Shown piece after piece: positions 39,391 through 49,133 of a DNA stretch of 64,000 nucleotides. Position 1 is the stretch's first letter. The number at the start of each line of letters is the position of its first letter. The notes below the pieces were generated by a model. The model saw only the letters and a program-made list of their open reading frames with translations. It ran no database searches and was not told the DNA's origin. The translations under genes and the position numbers were made by a program. The DNA is from Caldimonas mangrovi (GTDB taxonomy: Bacteria; Pseudomonadota; Gammaproteobacteria; Burkholderiales; Burkholderiaceae_C): the NCBI RefSeq assembly GCF_023721835.1, contig NZ_JAMKFE010000010.1, forward strand, positions 62,001 through 126,000. The letters run 5' to 3'.

Positions 39391-42300
39391 GTGACAGCGA
39401 CTGCCAAACACCTCCTCCACTTCGAGGGCGGCAATGCCCTTTCCGCCTTTCGAGCCCAGGCGCTGCTGCGCACCCTGCAATCGATCAACCCGCGCATCAC
39501 GGCGGTGCATGCCCGCCACGTGCACTGGGTCTGGTCCGATCATGCGCTGGCCGGGGCCGAGCATGACAAGCTGGCAGCGCTGCTGACCTACGGCGACCGG
39601 TACACCGGGCCGACCGACGGCGAGCTTGTCGTCGTGACGCCGCGCCTGGGCACCGTCTCGCCCTGGGCCTCCAAGGCGACCGACATCGCCCACAACTGCG
39701 GACTGGCGATCCGGCGGGTCGAGCGGGTCACCGAGTACCGGCTGTCGATCAAGACCGGCTTGCTCGGCGGTGCCAAGCGGCTCGAAAGCGCAGAGGTGCT
39801 GGCGGCCGCCGCCGCACTGCACGACCGCATGACCGAAAGCGTGGTGCTGGAACGCGAGGCGGCCGCCCATCTGTTCGACGAACAGGCGGGCAGGCCGATG
39901 GAGCACGTCGACGTGCTGGGCCACGGCCGCGCCGCGCTGGAAGCGGCCAACAAGGGCTTCGGCCTGGCGCTGTCGGACGACGAGATCGACTACCTCGTGG
40001 AGGCCTTCACCGGGCTGCAGCGCAATCCGAGCGACGTCGAACTGATGATGTTCGCGCAGGCCAACAGCGAGCACTGCCGCCACAAGATCTTCAACGCCAG
40101 GTTCACGATCGACGGCGTCGAGCAGGAGCGCTCGATGTTCCAAATGATCCGCAACACCCACCAGCTGGCGCCGCAGCACACCGTGGTGGCCTACTCGGAC
40201 AACGCCGCTGTGATGGAAGGCGGCCCGATCGAACGCTGGGTACCCGAGGGCTACACGAATGCCCCGCAGTACCAGGCGCGCGCCGAGACCGCCCATGTGC
40301 TGATGAAGGTGGAGACGCACAACCACCCGACGGCGATTTCGCCGCACCCCGGTGCCTCGACCGGCGCGGGCGGAGAGATCCGCGACGAAGGCGCCACCGG
40401 CCGCGGCGCGCGGCCCAAGGCGGGTCTGACGGGCTTCTCGGTGTCGAACCTGCAACTGCCCGGCACCGATGAGCCTTGGGAGCGTGAGCCCTACGGCAAG
40501 CCCGAGCACATCGCCAGCCCGTTGCAGATCATGACGGATGGTCCCCTCGGCGGTGCCGCGTTCAACAACGAATTCGGCCGGCCCAATCTGGGCGGTTATT
40601 TCCGCGTCTACGAGCAGACGGTCGACGGCCTGCGCCGCGGCTACCACAAGCCCATCATGATTGCCGGCGGCGTCGGCAGCATCTCGGACGGGCAGACGCA
40701 CAAGCTGCCGTTCGGTGCTGGCACGCTGCTGATCCAGCTCGGCGGGCCGGGCATGCGCATCGGCATGGGCGGTGGCGCAGCCAGCTCGATGGCGGCCGGT
40801 GTCAACGCGGCCGAACTCGACTTCGACTCGGTGCAGCGAGGCAACCCCGAGATCCAGCGCCGCGCGCAGGAGGTCATCAACCACTGCTGGCAACTGGGCG
40901 ACAAGAACCCCGTGCTCGCCATTCATGACGTCGGTGCGGGCGGCATCTCCAATGCCTTCCCGGAGTTGGTCGACGGCGCCGAAAAGGGCGCCACCTTCGA
41001 CCTGCGCCGCGTCCCGCTGGAAGAAAGCGGCCTGGCGCCGAAGGAGATCTGGTGCAACGAAAGCCAGGAACGCTATGTCCTGGCCATCGCGCCCGAGAGC
41101 CTGCCGCTGTTCGAGGCGATGTGCGAGCGCGAGCGCTGCCCCTACGCGGTGGTCGGCGTGGCGAGCGACGACAGGGAGCTGGTGCTGGAAGACGGCCCCG
41201 GCGGCGAGCGCGTGATCGACATGCCGATGGACGTGCTGCTCGGCAAGCCGCCCAAGGTGCATCGCGTGGTCGAGCGCGTGCAGCGCCACGGCGCACCGGT
41301 CGACCTGACGGGCGTCGCGCTCGACCGGGTGGCCTTCGACGTGCTGCGCCATCCCACGGTCGCGAGCAAGCGCTTCCTGATCTCGATCGGCGATCGCACC
41401 GTTGGCGGCCTGAGCCACCGCGACCAGATGGTCGGGCCGTGGCAGGTGCCGGTGGCCGACTGCGCCGTGACATTGGCCGACTACGCCGGCTTCCGCGGCG
41501 AAGCGATGAGCATGGGCGAGCGCACTCCGCTGGCAAGCCTGGACGCTCCGGCGTCGGGCCGCATGGCGGTCGGCGAGGCCATCACCAACCTGTTGGCAGC
41601 ACCGATCGAGTTGGCGCGCGTCAAGCTGTCGTGCAACTGGATGGCCGCCTGTGGCGAGCCCGGTGAAGACGCGGCGCTGTACGACACCGTGCACGCGGTC
41701 GGCATGGAGCTGTGCCCGGCGCTGGGCGTGTCGGTGCCGGTGGGCAAGGATTCGCTGTCGATGCGCACGCGCTGGAACGACGGCGGCAGCGAGAAGCAGG
41801 TGACCTCGCCCGTGTCGTTGATCGTCTCGGCTTTTGCGACCCTGGACGACGTCCGCGGCACGCTGACGCCGCAGTTGCGCACCGATGTCGGCGACACGGC
41901 GCTGATCCTGGTCGATCTGGGCCGGGGCCGCCACCGTCTCGGCGGCTCGATGCTGGCGCAGGTGCTCGGCCAGCCGGGCGACGTGGTGCCGGACGTCGAC
42001 GATCCTGCGGCATTGAAACAACTGGTGGCCGCCGTGAACCGCCTGCGCGCCGAAGGCAAGCTGCTGGCCTATCACGACCGCTCGGACGGCGGCTTGTGGG
42101 CGACAGTCTGCGAGATGGCTTTTGCGGGCCATACCGGCGTGTCCTTGAACGTCGATCTGCTCGTCACCGAAGGCACAGGCATCGACGACAGCCGTGCCGA
42201 GTACGGCGATTCCAAGAACTGGGCATCCCAGGTGGGCGAGCGCCGCAATGAATTGACACTGCGCGCGCTGTTCGCCGAGGAGCTGGGCGTGGTGCTGCAG

Positions 42301-43383
42301 GTTCGTGCCGGCGAGCGCGATGCCGCGATCCAGACGCTGCGCGAATTCGGCCTGTCGCGCCACAGCCATGTGATCGGCAAACCCAACGACCGCGGCGTGA
42401 TCGAGGTGTGGCGCGACACCAAGCAGGTGTTCTCGGCGCCGCTCGCCCAGCTGCACCAGGCTTGGGACGAGACCTCGTGGCGCATCGCGCAGCAGCGTGA
42501 CAACCCGGTGTGCGCCGACAGCGAGCATGCCGCGGTGGGCGCCGCGAACGACCCCGGCCTGCATTTGCACCTGAGCTTCGATCCTCGGCAGGACGTCGCC
42601 GCGCCGTATGTCACGAAAGCCCGTCCCAAGGTCGCGATCCTGCGCGAGCAGGGCGTCAACTCGCACCTCGAAATGGCCTACGCGATGTCGCAGGCCGGCT
42701 TCGACAGCTTCGACGTGCACATGAGCGACCTGCACGCCGGGCGTGCCCGGCTCGACCAGTTCCAGGGCTTCGTCGCCTGCGGCGGCTTCAGCTACGGCGA
42801 CACGCTGGGCGCCGGCGAAGGCTGGGCACGGTCGATCCTGTTCAACCCGACGCTGGCCGAGCAGTTCTCGGCGTTCTTCGGGCGCACCGACACCTTTGCG
42901 CTGGGGGTGTGCAACGGCTGCCAGATGATGGCGGCACTCGCGCCCATCATCCCGGGCGCCGATGCCTGGCCGCGCTTCACGCGCAACAGGAGCGAGCAGT
43001 TCGAGGCGCGCCTGAGCCTGGTCGAGGTGCTCGACAGCCCGTCGATCTTTTTTGCCGGCATGGCGGGCAGCCGCATCCCCATCGCGGTGGCGCACGGCGA
43101 GGGCTATGCCGACTTCTCGCAGCGCGGCAATGCCATCCAGGTGCAGCGGGCGATGCGCTACGTCGACAACACCGGCCTGGCAACCGAGAACTACCCGGCC
43201 AACCCGAACGGCAGCCCCGAGGGCTTGACCGCGGTGACCACTGCCGACGGTCGCTACACGGTGCTGATGCCCCACCCGGAGCGGGTGTTGCGCAATGTGC
43301 AGATGAGCTGGACCAGCGGCGACAAGTCCGAGTTCAGCCCCTGGATGCGCATGTTCCGCAACGCACGCAAGTGGGTCGGCTGA
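39391..43383 (+). CDS. purL: PurL, phosphoribosylformylglycinamidine synthase (large, fused form)
   Basis: A 1330-residue single-chain FGAM synthetase. The order is an N-terminal PurS-like part, two AIRS-type synthetase halves (metal/ATP motifs such as [19 protein letters not shown], and [18 protein letters not shown] in the second half), and a C-terminal glutamine amidotransferase with nucleophile C1174 (GVCNGCQMM) and the His/Glu pair near VLMPHPER. The start is GTG. The length is normal for gamma/betaproteobacterial PurL. Confidence 0.97.
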   Translation: MTATAKHLLHFEGGNALSAFRAQALLRTLQSINPRITAVHARHVHWVWSDHALAGAEHDKLAALLTYGDRYTGPTDGELVVVTPRLGTVSPWASKATDIAHNCGLAIRRVERVTEYRLSIKTGLLGGAKRLESAEVLAAAAALHDRMTESVVLEREAAAHLFDEQAGRPMEHVDVLGHGRAALEAANKGFGLALSDDEIDYLVEAFTGLQRNPSDVELMMFAQANSEHCRHKIFNARFTIDGVEQERSMFQMIRNTHQLAPQHTVVAYSDNAAVMEGGPIERWVPEGYTNAPQYQARAETAHVLMKVETHNHPTAISPHPGASTGAGGEIRDEGATGRGARPKAGLTGFSVSNLQLPGTDEPWEREPYGKPEHIASPLQIMTDGPLGGAAFNNEFGRPNLGGYFRVYEQTVDGLRRGYHKPIMIAGGVGSISDGQTHKLPFGAGTLLIQLGGPGMRIGMGGGAASSMAAGVNAAELDFDSVQRGNPEIQRRAQEVINHCWQLGDKNPVLAIHDVGAGGISNAFPELVDGAEKGATFDLRRVPLEESGLAPKEIWCNESQERYVLAIAPESLPLFEAMCERERCPYAVVGVASDDRELVLEDGPGGERVIDMPMDVLLGKPPKVHRVVERVQRHGAPVDLTGVALDRVAFDVLRHPTVASKRFLISIGDRTVGGLSHRDQMVGPWQVPVADCAVTLADYAGFRGEAMSMGERTPLASLDAPASGRMAVGEAITNLLAAPIELARVKLSCNWMAACGEPGEDAALYDTVHAVGMELCPALGVSVPVGKDSLSMRTRWNDGGSEKQVTSPVSLIVSAFATLDDVRGTLTPQLRTDVGDTALILVDLGRGRHRLGGSMLAQVLGQPGDVVPDVDDPAALKQLVAAVNRLRAEGKLLAYHDRSDGGLWATVCEMAFAGHTGVSLNVDLLVTEGTGIDDSRAEYGDSKNWASQVGERRNELTLRALFAEELGVVLQVRAGERDAAIQTLREFGLSRHSHVIGKPNDRGVIEVWRDTKQVFSAPLAQLHQAWDETSWRIAQQRDNPVCADSEHAAVGAANDPGLHLHLSFDPRQDVAAPYVTKARPKVAILREQGVNSHLEMAYAMSQAGFDSFDVHMSDLHAGRARLDQFQGFVACGGFSYGDTLGAGEGWARSILFNPTLAEQFSAFFGRTDTFALGVCNGCQMMAALAPIIPGADAWPRFTRNRSEQFEARLSLVEVLDSPSIFFAGMAGSRIPIAVAHGEGYADFSQRGNAIQVQRAMRYVDNTGLATENYPANPNGSPEGLTAVTTADGRYTVLMPHPERVLRNVQMSWTSGDKSEFSPWMRMFRNARKWVG

Positions 43384-43411
43384 AGCCACTCGTCCCGCAC
43401 AGGACCGGCTG

Positions 43412-44239
43412 ATGCAGGAACTCGTCGTCCGCCGCCTGCTGATCGATCTCGAACAGCCCTTCGAGCGCCACTGGAACGGCGGCGACGCGTTCCGCACCGC
43501 CTTGCTCAACGCCTTGTCGATGAGCTTCCCGCTCGGCGAGCAGTTTTTCATCGATGCGGTGCGCGCGGGCGTCAAGGTGCTGCCCGAAGCCGAGCAGGCC
43601 CGCTTCGCGGCAGAGGTCCAGGGTTTCGTCGGGCAGGAGGCCACGCACCGGCGCATCCACGCGCTGTTCAATGCGCAGCTCGCCTCGCAGGGCTACCGCA
43701 ATCGCTGGGAGGCCCGCATTGCCCGGCGCACGGCGCAACTCGAAGGGGCCGACCCGCGCCATGCGGTCGCGATCACCGCGGCCACCGAGCATTTCACGGC
43801 CATCTTTGCCGAGTTTCTGCTGGCGCACCCGCGATGGCTGGCTGGGGCCGCCCCCAGGCTGCAGACGATGTGGCTGTGGCATGCCGCCGAGGAATCCGAG
43901 CATCGCAGCACCGCGTTCGATCTCTACGCCGCGCTCGGCGGCGACCATCGCTGGCGTGTCCGCTGGTTCCGCATGGTCAGCTTCTTCTTCGTCACCGACG
44001 CGCTGCGGCAAACGCTGAACAATTTATGGCGTGACGGCCACCTGTTCCGCTGGCGCACCTGGACCAGCGCGGTTCGCTTCATGTTCGGCCGCGACGGGCT
44101 GGTGCGCAAGACCTGCCAGCCGTGGCGGGCCTACCTGCGCCGCGATTTCCATCCGCGACAGCAGGACGACCGGCTGGCGCAGCAGTGGCTGCAAGAGCAC
44201 ATCACACAGTACACGCTGGTAGGGCGACGGCCGATCTAA
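43412..44239 (+). CDS. predicted metal-dependent hydrolase (PF10118/COG3687 type)
   Basis: A 275-residue, mainly helical protein. Its di-metal, ferritin-like carboxylate/His motifs are spaced as EATHRRIH (about 75-82), ATEHF and AAEESEHRS (about 155-163). The family is called metal-dependent hydrolase but its substrate is unknown; the ligand pattern would also suit a di-iron oxidase. The ATG is 28 bases after purL, with no terminator seen between, so it could be read through from purL. Confidence 0.8.
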   Translation: MQELVVRRLLIDLEQPFERHWNGGDAFRTALLNALSMSFPLGEQFFIDAVRAGVKVLPEAEQARFAAEVQGFVGQEATHRRIHALFNAQLASQGYRNRWEARIARRTAQLEGADPRHAVAITAATEHFTAIFAEFLLAHPRWLAGAAPRLQTMWLWHAAEESEHRSTAFDLYAALGGDHRWRVRWFRMVSFFFVTDALRQTLNNLWRDGHLFRWRTWTSAVRFMFGRDGLVRKTCQPWRAYLRRDFHPRQQDDRLAQQWLQEHITQYTLVGRRPI

Positions 44240-44280
44240 AAAGAAAGAGGCGGGCCTGCCGCGCGGCACAATCTGCCTCC

Positions 44281-45015
44281 ATGCCGAACCCGCCTGCTGC
44301 CGCCGCACATCCGCGCTTCGACCGGCTGGACGCTTTACGCGCCGCCGCGATCCTGTGGATGGCCGTGTTCCATTTCTGCTTCGATCTGAACCACTTCCGG
44401 CTGATCGAGCGGCAGAACTTCTACAGCGACCCGTTCTGGACCTGGCAACGCACCTGCATCGTGACGCTGTTCCTGTTCTGTGCGGGGCTGGGGCAGGCGG
44501 TGGCGTGGCACCAGCAGCAGAGCTGGCAGCGCTTCTGGCGCCGCTGGGTACAGATTGCCGGCTGTGCGGTGCTGGTCAGCCTCGGCTCCTACCTGATGTT
44601 TCCGGGCAGCTTCATTTACTTCGGCGTGCTGCACGGCATCGCGGTGATGCTGATCCTGGTGCGGCTGACGGCCGGTTGGCGGCGCTGGCTGTGGCCGCTG
44701 GGGCTGGTCGCGATCTTGTTGCCGCACCTGGTGCAGCACCCGGTGTTCGACACGCCGTGGACCAATTGGACCGGGTTCGTCACCCGCAAGCCCAAGACCG
44801 AAGACTACGTGCCGCTGCTTCCCTGGCTGGGCGTGATGTGGTGGGGCATGGCGGCGGGGCAATGGGTGCTGCAGCACCGTCGGCACTGGCTGACGGGCGC
44901 GCTGCCGACGGCGCTGCATCCGCTGGCCATGCTGGGCCGCTGGAGCCTCGGTTTCTACATGGTGCACCAGCCGGTGCTGATCGGGTTGCTGACCGTCTAC
45001 ACCGCGCTCGGATGA
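44281..45015 (+). CDS. DUF1624 / HGSNAT-type acyltransferase-like membrane protein
   Basis: A 244-residue multi-span membrane protein. The N-terminal RLDALRAAAILWMAVFHFCFDL carries the His within the first helix that marks heparan-alpha-glucosaminide N-acetyltransferase-like (DUF1624) proteins. FIYFGVLHGIAVMLILV and the C-terminal LGRWSLGFYMVHQPVLIG are also typical. It may move acyl groups across the membrane, but the acceptor is unknown. The transcript ends at a strong bidirectional terminator just downstream. Confidence 0.85.
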   Translation: MPNPPAAAAHPRFDRLDALRAAAILWMAVFHFCFDLNHFRLIERQNFYSDPFWTWQRTCIVTLFLFCAGLGQAVAWHQQQSWQRFWRRWVQIAGCAVLVSLGSYLMFPGSFIYFGVLHGIAVMLILVRLTAGWRRWLWPLGLVAILLPHLVQHPVFDTPWTNWTGFVTRKPKTEDYVPLLPWLGVMWWGMAAGQWVLQHRRHWLTGALPTALHPLAMLGRWSLGFYMVHQPVLIGLLTVYTALG

Positions 45016-45022
45016 AGAAAAA

Positions 45023-45049
45023 AGGCGCCCCGCAGGGGCGCCTTTTTTT
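45023..45049. terminator. bidirectional rho-independent terminator
   Basis: AGGCGCCCC (45023-45031) pairs with GGGGCGCCT (45035-45043) around GCA. It is flanked by an A-run on the left and seven Ts on the right, so it works from both sides. It separates the convergent DUF1624 and prolyl-isomerase genes. Confidence 0.93.
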
Positions 45050-45067
45050 GCCGAGGCCCGAGCGGGC

Positions 45068-45880
45068 TTACTGCTGTTCGAACTTGTAGTCGGTCTTCGC
45101 GCTGTTGCGCAGGTCCTCGCGGAACTTGGCCATCTTCTGCTGGGCCAGCGCCTGCTCGATCTGGGGCTTCAGTTCCTCCATCGAGGGCAGCTGCGCGTCG
45201 CGTGTCTCTTCGAGCTTGATCACGTGGAAGCCGAACTGGGACTTGACCGGTTGCGGCGTAACCTGGCCCTTTTCGAGCTTGACCATTGCGTCGGAGAACT
45301 CGGGCACGTAGCGGTCGGCCGTCGACCAGTCGAGGTCGCCACCGTTCTTCGCAGAGCCGGGGTCCTTGGAGTTTTTCTTGGCCAGGTCTTCGAACTTCGC
45401 ACCGCGCTTCAGGTCGGCGATCAGCTTCTTGGCCACGTCTTCCTTCTCGACCAGGATGTGGCGGGCGCGGTATTCCTTGCCGCTGGACTGGGCCTTGAAC
45501 TCCTCGTACTTGGCCTGGATCTCGGCGTCGGTGACCGGGTTGTTCTTCTGGAAATCGGCGAACAACTCGCGGATCAGCAGCGCCTGGCGGGCCAGTTCCA
45601 TCTGCTGCTTGTAGTTCTCGGAGGCCGGCAAGCCACGGCGCTCGGCTTCCTGCAGGAAGATTTCGCGCAGCACCACTTCGTCCTTCACCTGCCGCTCCAG
45701 ATCCGGCGTGACCGGCTGGCCCTGGCGAGCGATCTGCGACTTGAGTGCTTCGGCTCGTTCCGTGGGCACCGGCTTGCCGTTGACGATCGCGATGTTCTGA
45801 GCGGAGGCGCCGAGCGGTGCCAGCAAAGCGGCGCTCAGGGTCAGGCTCAACGTGCCAAGGGCAAGAACGTTCTTCTTCAT
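45068..45880 (-). CDS. periplasmic parvulin-type peptidyl-prolyl cis-trans isomerase
   Basis: A 270-residue exported foldase. Residues 1-26 are a signal peptide (ALLAPLGASA before QNIAIVNG). A SurA/PrsA-like N-terminal helical domain follows. The parvulin domain (about 135-235) starts YRARHILVEKEDVA and includes DLDWSTADRYVPEFSDA and SQFGFHVIKLEE. No C-terminal extra domain is present, unlike SurA. It is the last gene of the selO-msrB-yciB-bolA run, 88 bases after bolA. Confidence 0.93.
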   Translation of the reverse strand: MKKNVLALGTLSLTLSAALLAPLGASAQNIAIVNGKPVPTERAEALKSQIARQGQPVTPDLERQVKDEVVLREIFLQEAERRGLPASENYKQQMELARQALLIRELFADFQKNNPVTDAEIQAKYEEFKAQSSGKEYRARHILVEKEDVAKKLIADLKRGAKFEDLAKKNSKDPGSAKNGGDLDWSTADRYVPEFSDAMVKLEKGQVTPQPVKSQFGFHVIKLEETRDAQLPSMEELKPQIEQALAQQKMAKFREDLRNSAKTDYKFEQQ

Positions 45881-45968
45881 AAGGTGAAAGACCTCTGCAA
45901 AGGAAGGAGAGAAGAAGCGCAAACGCGAGGGGAAGGAACTCAGGCCGGCGGGTGCGCGGCGCGGTGCA

Positions 45969-46238
45969 TCAGGAGGCTTCGTCGGGCGTTTGGGCTTGGA
46001 TGGCAAGGGCGTGAATACCCTGGGGAATCAAGGAGCCGAGGGCATCATACACGAGGCGATGACGCGCCACGCGTGACAAACCGTGAAAGCGCTCGCTGAC
46101 CAAACGGACGGTGAAATGCCGTCCTTCACGTGCGCCGGCATGGCCTGCATGCAGATGACTGTCATCCTGCACTTCGAGGCGCGAGAGCACCAATCGTTCC
46201 TTCAATGCTGCTTCAATTTGTTCGGCCGTCACGGGCAT
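45969..46238 (-). CDS. bolA: BolA family protein
   Basis: An 89-residue class II KH-like protein. DDSHLHAGHAGAREG gives the conserved loop that, with the invariant C-terminal-side His (GIHALAIQA), helps bind a [2Fe-2S] cluster shared with monothiol glutaredoxins. FTVRLVSERFHGLSRVARHRLVYDALG is the helix-turn block. Family members act in iron-sulfur trafficking and stress responses. The ATG at 46238 gives MPVTAEQIE, a normal BolA start. Confidence 0.93.
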   Translation of the reverse strand: MPVTAEQIEAALKERLVLSRLEVQDDSHLHAGHAGAREGRHFTVRLVSERFHGLSRVARHRLVYDALGSLIPQGIHALAIQAQTPDEAS

Positions 46239-46304
46239 GTCGACGCTCCACTGCTTTCGCCAGGCGAGACCCGGGCCGGCATGCCTGCGCGCACGCCGAG
46301 CGAT

Positions 46305-46374
46305 GCCGCGGATCCGGCTCCGCCGGGCCGCTGGCATCGCCCCTCGAGGGATGGCCGAAGGCCGTCGGGGTGGG
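46305..46374 (-). repeat. dispersed intergenic repeat, copy C
   Basis: Read on the minus strand this contains CCCTCGAGGGGCGATGCC, then a GC-rich run ending CCGGATCCGCGGC. Copies lie at 52121-52187 and 62152-62302. The start of the element (CACCCC..CGGCCTTCGGCC) also matches in kind. It fills most of the bolA/yciB gap. Confidence 0.8.
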
Positions 46375-46378
46375 CCAT

Positions 46379-47005
46379 TCAGGACTGCTCCTCGTTCTTG
46401 AGGTGGCGGCTCAGATAGACCCCCTGGGCCACCATGAAGACCAGCATCAGACCCAGGCCGCCGAACAGCTTGAAGTTGACCCAGGTGGCGGTCGAGTAGG
46501 TGTAGGCCACATAGATGTTGAGCAGGCCCATCAGGCCGAAGAAGGCGATCCAGGCGAAGTTGAGCCGCTGCCAGACCGGGCCGGGCAGTTCGATCTGCGC
46601 GCCCATCAACGTCTGCAGCAGGTTTTTCTTGAAGATCACGTGGCTGACCCAGAATGCCGCGCCCATCACCCAGTACAGCACGCTCGGCTTCCACTTGATG
46701 AAGGTTTCACTGTGGAACCAGATCGTCGCGCCGCCGAGCACCGTCACCAGCGCCAGGCTGACCCACAGCATCTTGTCGACCTTGCGGCGGCGGGCCATCA
46801 GCCAGGCGATCTGGGCGGCGGTGGCGAGGATCACGACAACCGTGGCCAGCAGCACCGGTGCCTCCTTCGCGCCGACCACTCCGCCGGACACCATGAAGCC
46901 CAGCCAGTCGGTGGCCGTCGCCGCCGCCCAGTCGGGCTGCCCCTCGGCGTACTTGAACATGCCGAAGAACAGGATGATGGGCAGGAAGTCGAACAGGAGC
47001 TTCAT
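46379..47005 (-). CDS. yciB: YciB/IspZ, inner-membrane septation protein
   Basis: A 208-residue protein with five to six spans. The N-terminus MKLLFDFLPIILFFGMFKYA is the family signature, as are WFHSETFIKWKPSVLYW, NLLQTLMGAQIELP and FAWIAFFGLMGLLNIYVA. YciB interacts with cell-division and envelope elongation proteins in E. coli. It lies 21 bases after the msrB stop; an 11-bp tandem repeat fills that spacer. Confidence 0.94.
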   Translation of the reverse strand: MKLLFDFLPIILFFGMFKYAEGQPDWAAATATDWLGFMVSGGVVGAKEAPVLLATVVVILATAAQIAWLMARRRKVDKMLWVSLALVTVLGGATIWFHSETFIKWKPSVLYWVMGAAFWVSHVIFKKNLLQTLMGAQIELPGPVWQRLNFAWIAFFGLMGLLNIYVAYTYSTATWVNFKLFGGLGLMLVFMVAQGVYLSRHLKNEEQS

Positions 47006-47010
47006 CGTCA

Positions 47011-47032
47011 GTCAGTTAGGTGTCAGTTAGGT
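47011..47032. repeat. 11-bp tandem duplication at the msrB/yciB junction
   Basis: GTCAGTTAGGT occurs twice head to tail (47011-47021, 47022-47032), with a partial third copy (ATCAGTTTT) next to it. The msrB TAA stop is inside one copy, and the other repeats it just downstream. Confidence 0.85.
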
Positions 47033-47437
47033 ATCAGTTTTGCGGTCGGCGAAGTCTAACGCGGCCGAGTTGATGCAGAAGCGCTCGCCGGTCGGGGCCG
47101 GGCCGTCGTCGAACACATGGCCGAGGTGAGCGCCGCATTTCCTGCACTTCACCTCCACGCGCACCATGCCGTGGCTGTGGTCCATCTCGCGTTCGACGAC
47201 CCCCTCGCGCAGCGGCTCGAAATAGCTCGGCCAGCCGCAGCCGGCGTCGAACTTGGTCGCCGAGTCGAACAGCGGTTCGCCGCAGCACACGCAGCGGTAA
47301 ACGCCATCGGCAGTGTGGTCCCAGTACTTGCCGGTGAAGGCCCGCTCGGTGGCTGCGTGGCGCGTCACCTGGTACTGGGTCGCATCGAGTTGGCGGCGCC
47401 ATTCCTCGTCGGTTTTCTTGACTTCGTAATCGCTCAT
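47027..47437 (-). CDS. msrB: MsrB, peptide-methionine (R)-S-oxide reductase
   Basis: A 136-residue repair enzyme reducing methionine-R-sulfoxide in proteins. The catalytic Cys lies in [11 protein letters not shown]. Two zinc-binding CxxC pairs are CVCCGEPLF and [12 protein letters not shown]. The core signature is CGWPSYFEP, with a free Cys before it. The ATG overlaps the selO stop by 4 bases, so MsrB is translationally coupled to SelO. No msrA is nearby. Confidence 0.96.
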   Translation of the reverse strand: MSDYEVKKTDEEWRRQLDATQYQVTRHAATERAFTGKYWDHTADGVYRCVCCGEPLFDSATKFDAGCGWPSYFEPLREGVVEREMDHSHGMVRVEVKCRKCGAHLGHVFDDGPAPTGERFCINSAALDFADRKTDT

Positions 47438-48936
47438 GATGAACAGGACACCTCGATCGTCTGGGCCCATGTGGGCGGGAAGTCGGCATAGGCCGCGTGT
47501 TCGGGCTGCTCGTCGTAGGGGTGTTCCAGCACCGCCAGCAGCCGTCGCACTTCGTCGAAGTCCCCAGCCTGTGCCTTGCGAATGGCCACATCGGCCAGAT
47601 GGTTACGCAACACGAACTTTGGATTGACCCGGTTCATGGCTGCAGCCCGCTCGCCGTCGCTGCGTGGCTCGTGCTGCAGGCGCTCGCGATAGCGCGTGCT
47701 CCAGGCGTCGAATCCCTGGCGGTCCACGAACAGATCGCGCAGCGCGCGGTTGTCGGCGCCAGGGGCCGACGAGAACCGCGCCAGCCGCCGGAAGGTGATG
47801 CTGTAGTCGGTGCGGTCCTGTGCCATCAGACGCAGCAGGTCGTCGACCAGTTCGCGGTCGCCCGGCTCTTCCAGGGCCAAGCCCAGTTTGGCGCGCATGC
47901 GGGATTCCAGCGCAGCCGGGAACGCCGTCTTGTACGGCTCGAGCGCCGCGAGGGCCGCATCGGCGTCGCCGATCAACGGCAGCAGGGCCTGGCCCAGCGC
48001 ATGCAGATTCCACAGGCCGATGTTGGGCTGCCGGTTGTAGGCGTAGCGGCCATGGTGATCGGAATGGTTGCAGACGTGGTGGGGAACGAAGGCGTCGAGG
48101 AAACCGAACGGTCCGTAGTCGATCGTCAGCCCGAGGATGGACATGTTGTCGGTGTTCATCACGCCATGACAGAAGCCCACCGCCTGCCATTGCGCCATCA
48201 GGTCTGCGGTGCGGCGGGTCACCTCCTCGAGGAGCGCCGCATAAGGGTTGGTCGCGTCGCGGCAGGCGGGGAAGTGGCGATCGACCACCTCGTCGGCCAG
48301 TGCGCGCAGCTCGGCGTGCAGGTCGTGACGGCTGAAATGCTCGAAGTGGCCGAAGCGCACGAAGCTCGGCGCCAGTCGGGTGGTCACGGCAGCGGTCTCG
48401 ACCTCCTCGCGCCGCACCGGCAGCGGCGAGTCGACCACGCACAGGGCACGGGTGGTGGGGATGCCCAGCGCATGCATGGCTTCCGAACACAGGAATTCAC
48501 GTACCGACGAGCGCAGCACCGCGCGCCCGTCGCCCATGCGCGAATAGGGTGTCAGGCCGCTGCCCTTGAGCTGTATTTCCATGCCGGCATCAGGGCCGGT
48601 CTGCACTTCGCCCAGCAGCAACGCGCGCCCGTCGCCCAGCTGGCCGGCCCAGACGCCGAACTGGTGGCCGCTGTAAACAGTGGCCAGCGGTCGCATGCCG
48701 GGCCACAGCGCGTTGCCGCTGAAAACCTCCAGCGACTGCCAGCCGTCGCGTTCGAACCAATCCTGCGGCCAACCCAGTTCGCCTGCCGCCGAGCGACTGG
48801 TGGCAATCCACCGAGGCTGCGGCACGCCCTGGGGCGCCAGCTCCGTGTGGAACGCGGGGCCCAGGCCGGCATAGCGGTTGATCCAGCGCAAGGCGCCGGG
48901 CTCGTCCCTGGTGCGCGGCATCGATAGGGGGGTCAT
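47434..48936 (-). CDS. selO: SelO/YdiU, protein adenylyltransferase (AMPylase)
   Basis: A 500-residue pseudokinase-fold enzyme that transfers AMP to Ser/Thr/Tyr residues; E. coli targets include glutaredoxin. Visible blocks are [59 protein letters not shown] (metal/catalytic Asp residues) and the C-terminal EVSCSS. The penultimate Cys replaces the selenocysteine of animal SelO. The -10 box TACACT lies 7 bases before the ATG, implying a leaderless mRNA. The first gene of a five-gene run. Confidence 0.95.
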   Translation of the reverse strand: MTPLSMPRTRDEPGALRWINRYAGLGPAFHTELAPQGVPQPRWIATSRSAAGELGWPQDWFERDGWQSLEVFSGNALWPGMRPLATVYSGHQFGVWAGQLGDGRALLLGEVQTGPDAGMEIQLKGSGLTPYSRMGDGRAVLRSSVREFLCSEAMHALGIPTTRALCVVDSPLPVRREEVETAAVTTRLAPSFVRFGHFEHFSRHDLHAELRALADEVVDRHFPACRDATNPYAALLEEVTRRTADLMAQWQAVGFCHGVMNTDNMSILGLTIDYGPFGFLDAFVPHHVCNHSDHHGRYAYNRQPNIGLWNLHALGQALLPLIGDADAALAALEPYKTAFPAALESRMRAKLGLALEEPGDRELVDDLLRLMAQDRTDYSITFRRLARFSSAPGADNRALRDLFVDRQGFDAWSTRYRERLQHEPRSDGERAAAMNRVNPKFVLRNHLADVAIRKAQAGDFDEVRRLLAVLEHPYDEQPEHAAYADFPPTWAQTIEVSCSS

Positions 48937-48943
48937 CGGCGGC

Positions 48944-48949
48944 AGTGTA
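48944..48949 (-). promoter_or_regulatory. -10 box (TACACT) for selO, likely leaderless
   Basis: Minus-strand TACACT ends exactly 7 bases before the selO ATG, and there is no room for a ribosome binding site. The surrounding string GCAGTGTAGCGGTG (plus strand) is identical to that upstream of the DUF4124 gene. No good -35 was seen. Confidence 0.5.
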
Positions 48950-49095
48950 GCGGTGGCCCCAATGCAGCACCGGGGCAGGGGGTGTGCCCGCTGCTGCGTT
49001 CACCGCACACCTCTGCCGCACGAGTCGCTGCGGCGACAGTTCCTCAGGGAAAACAGCATGCGCTGCACTGCAGCACGGTTCCTATCATCGGCGGC

Positions 49096-49107
49096 GAACG
49101 ACCGATC
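49096..49107. promoter_or_regulatory. GAACG-type palindrome (candidate TetR-family operator) upstream of the acyl-CoA ligase
   Basis: GAACGACCGATC is an imperfect copy of the perfect palindrome at 56279-56290. Both are followed by CTATTTT and a CTTTCG(G/A)GAG string before the start codon, so the similarity extends about 30 bases. A TetR-type fatty-acid regulator is the likely ligand. Confidence 0.6.
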
Positions 49108-49133
49108 TATTTTTGACTTTCGAGGAGATACGC

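Noticed and set aside
38878-43671. A 1597-residue open frame on the minus strand across purL
   Set aside because: It is the antisense shadow of a GC-rich gene. It has no family motif, and purL on the plus strand is complete and well conserved.
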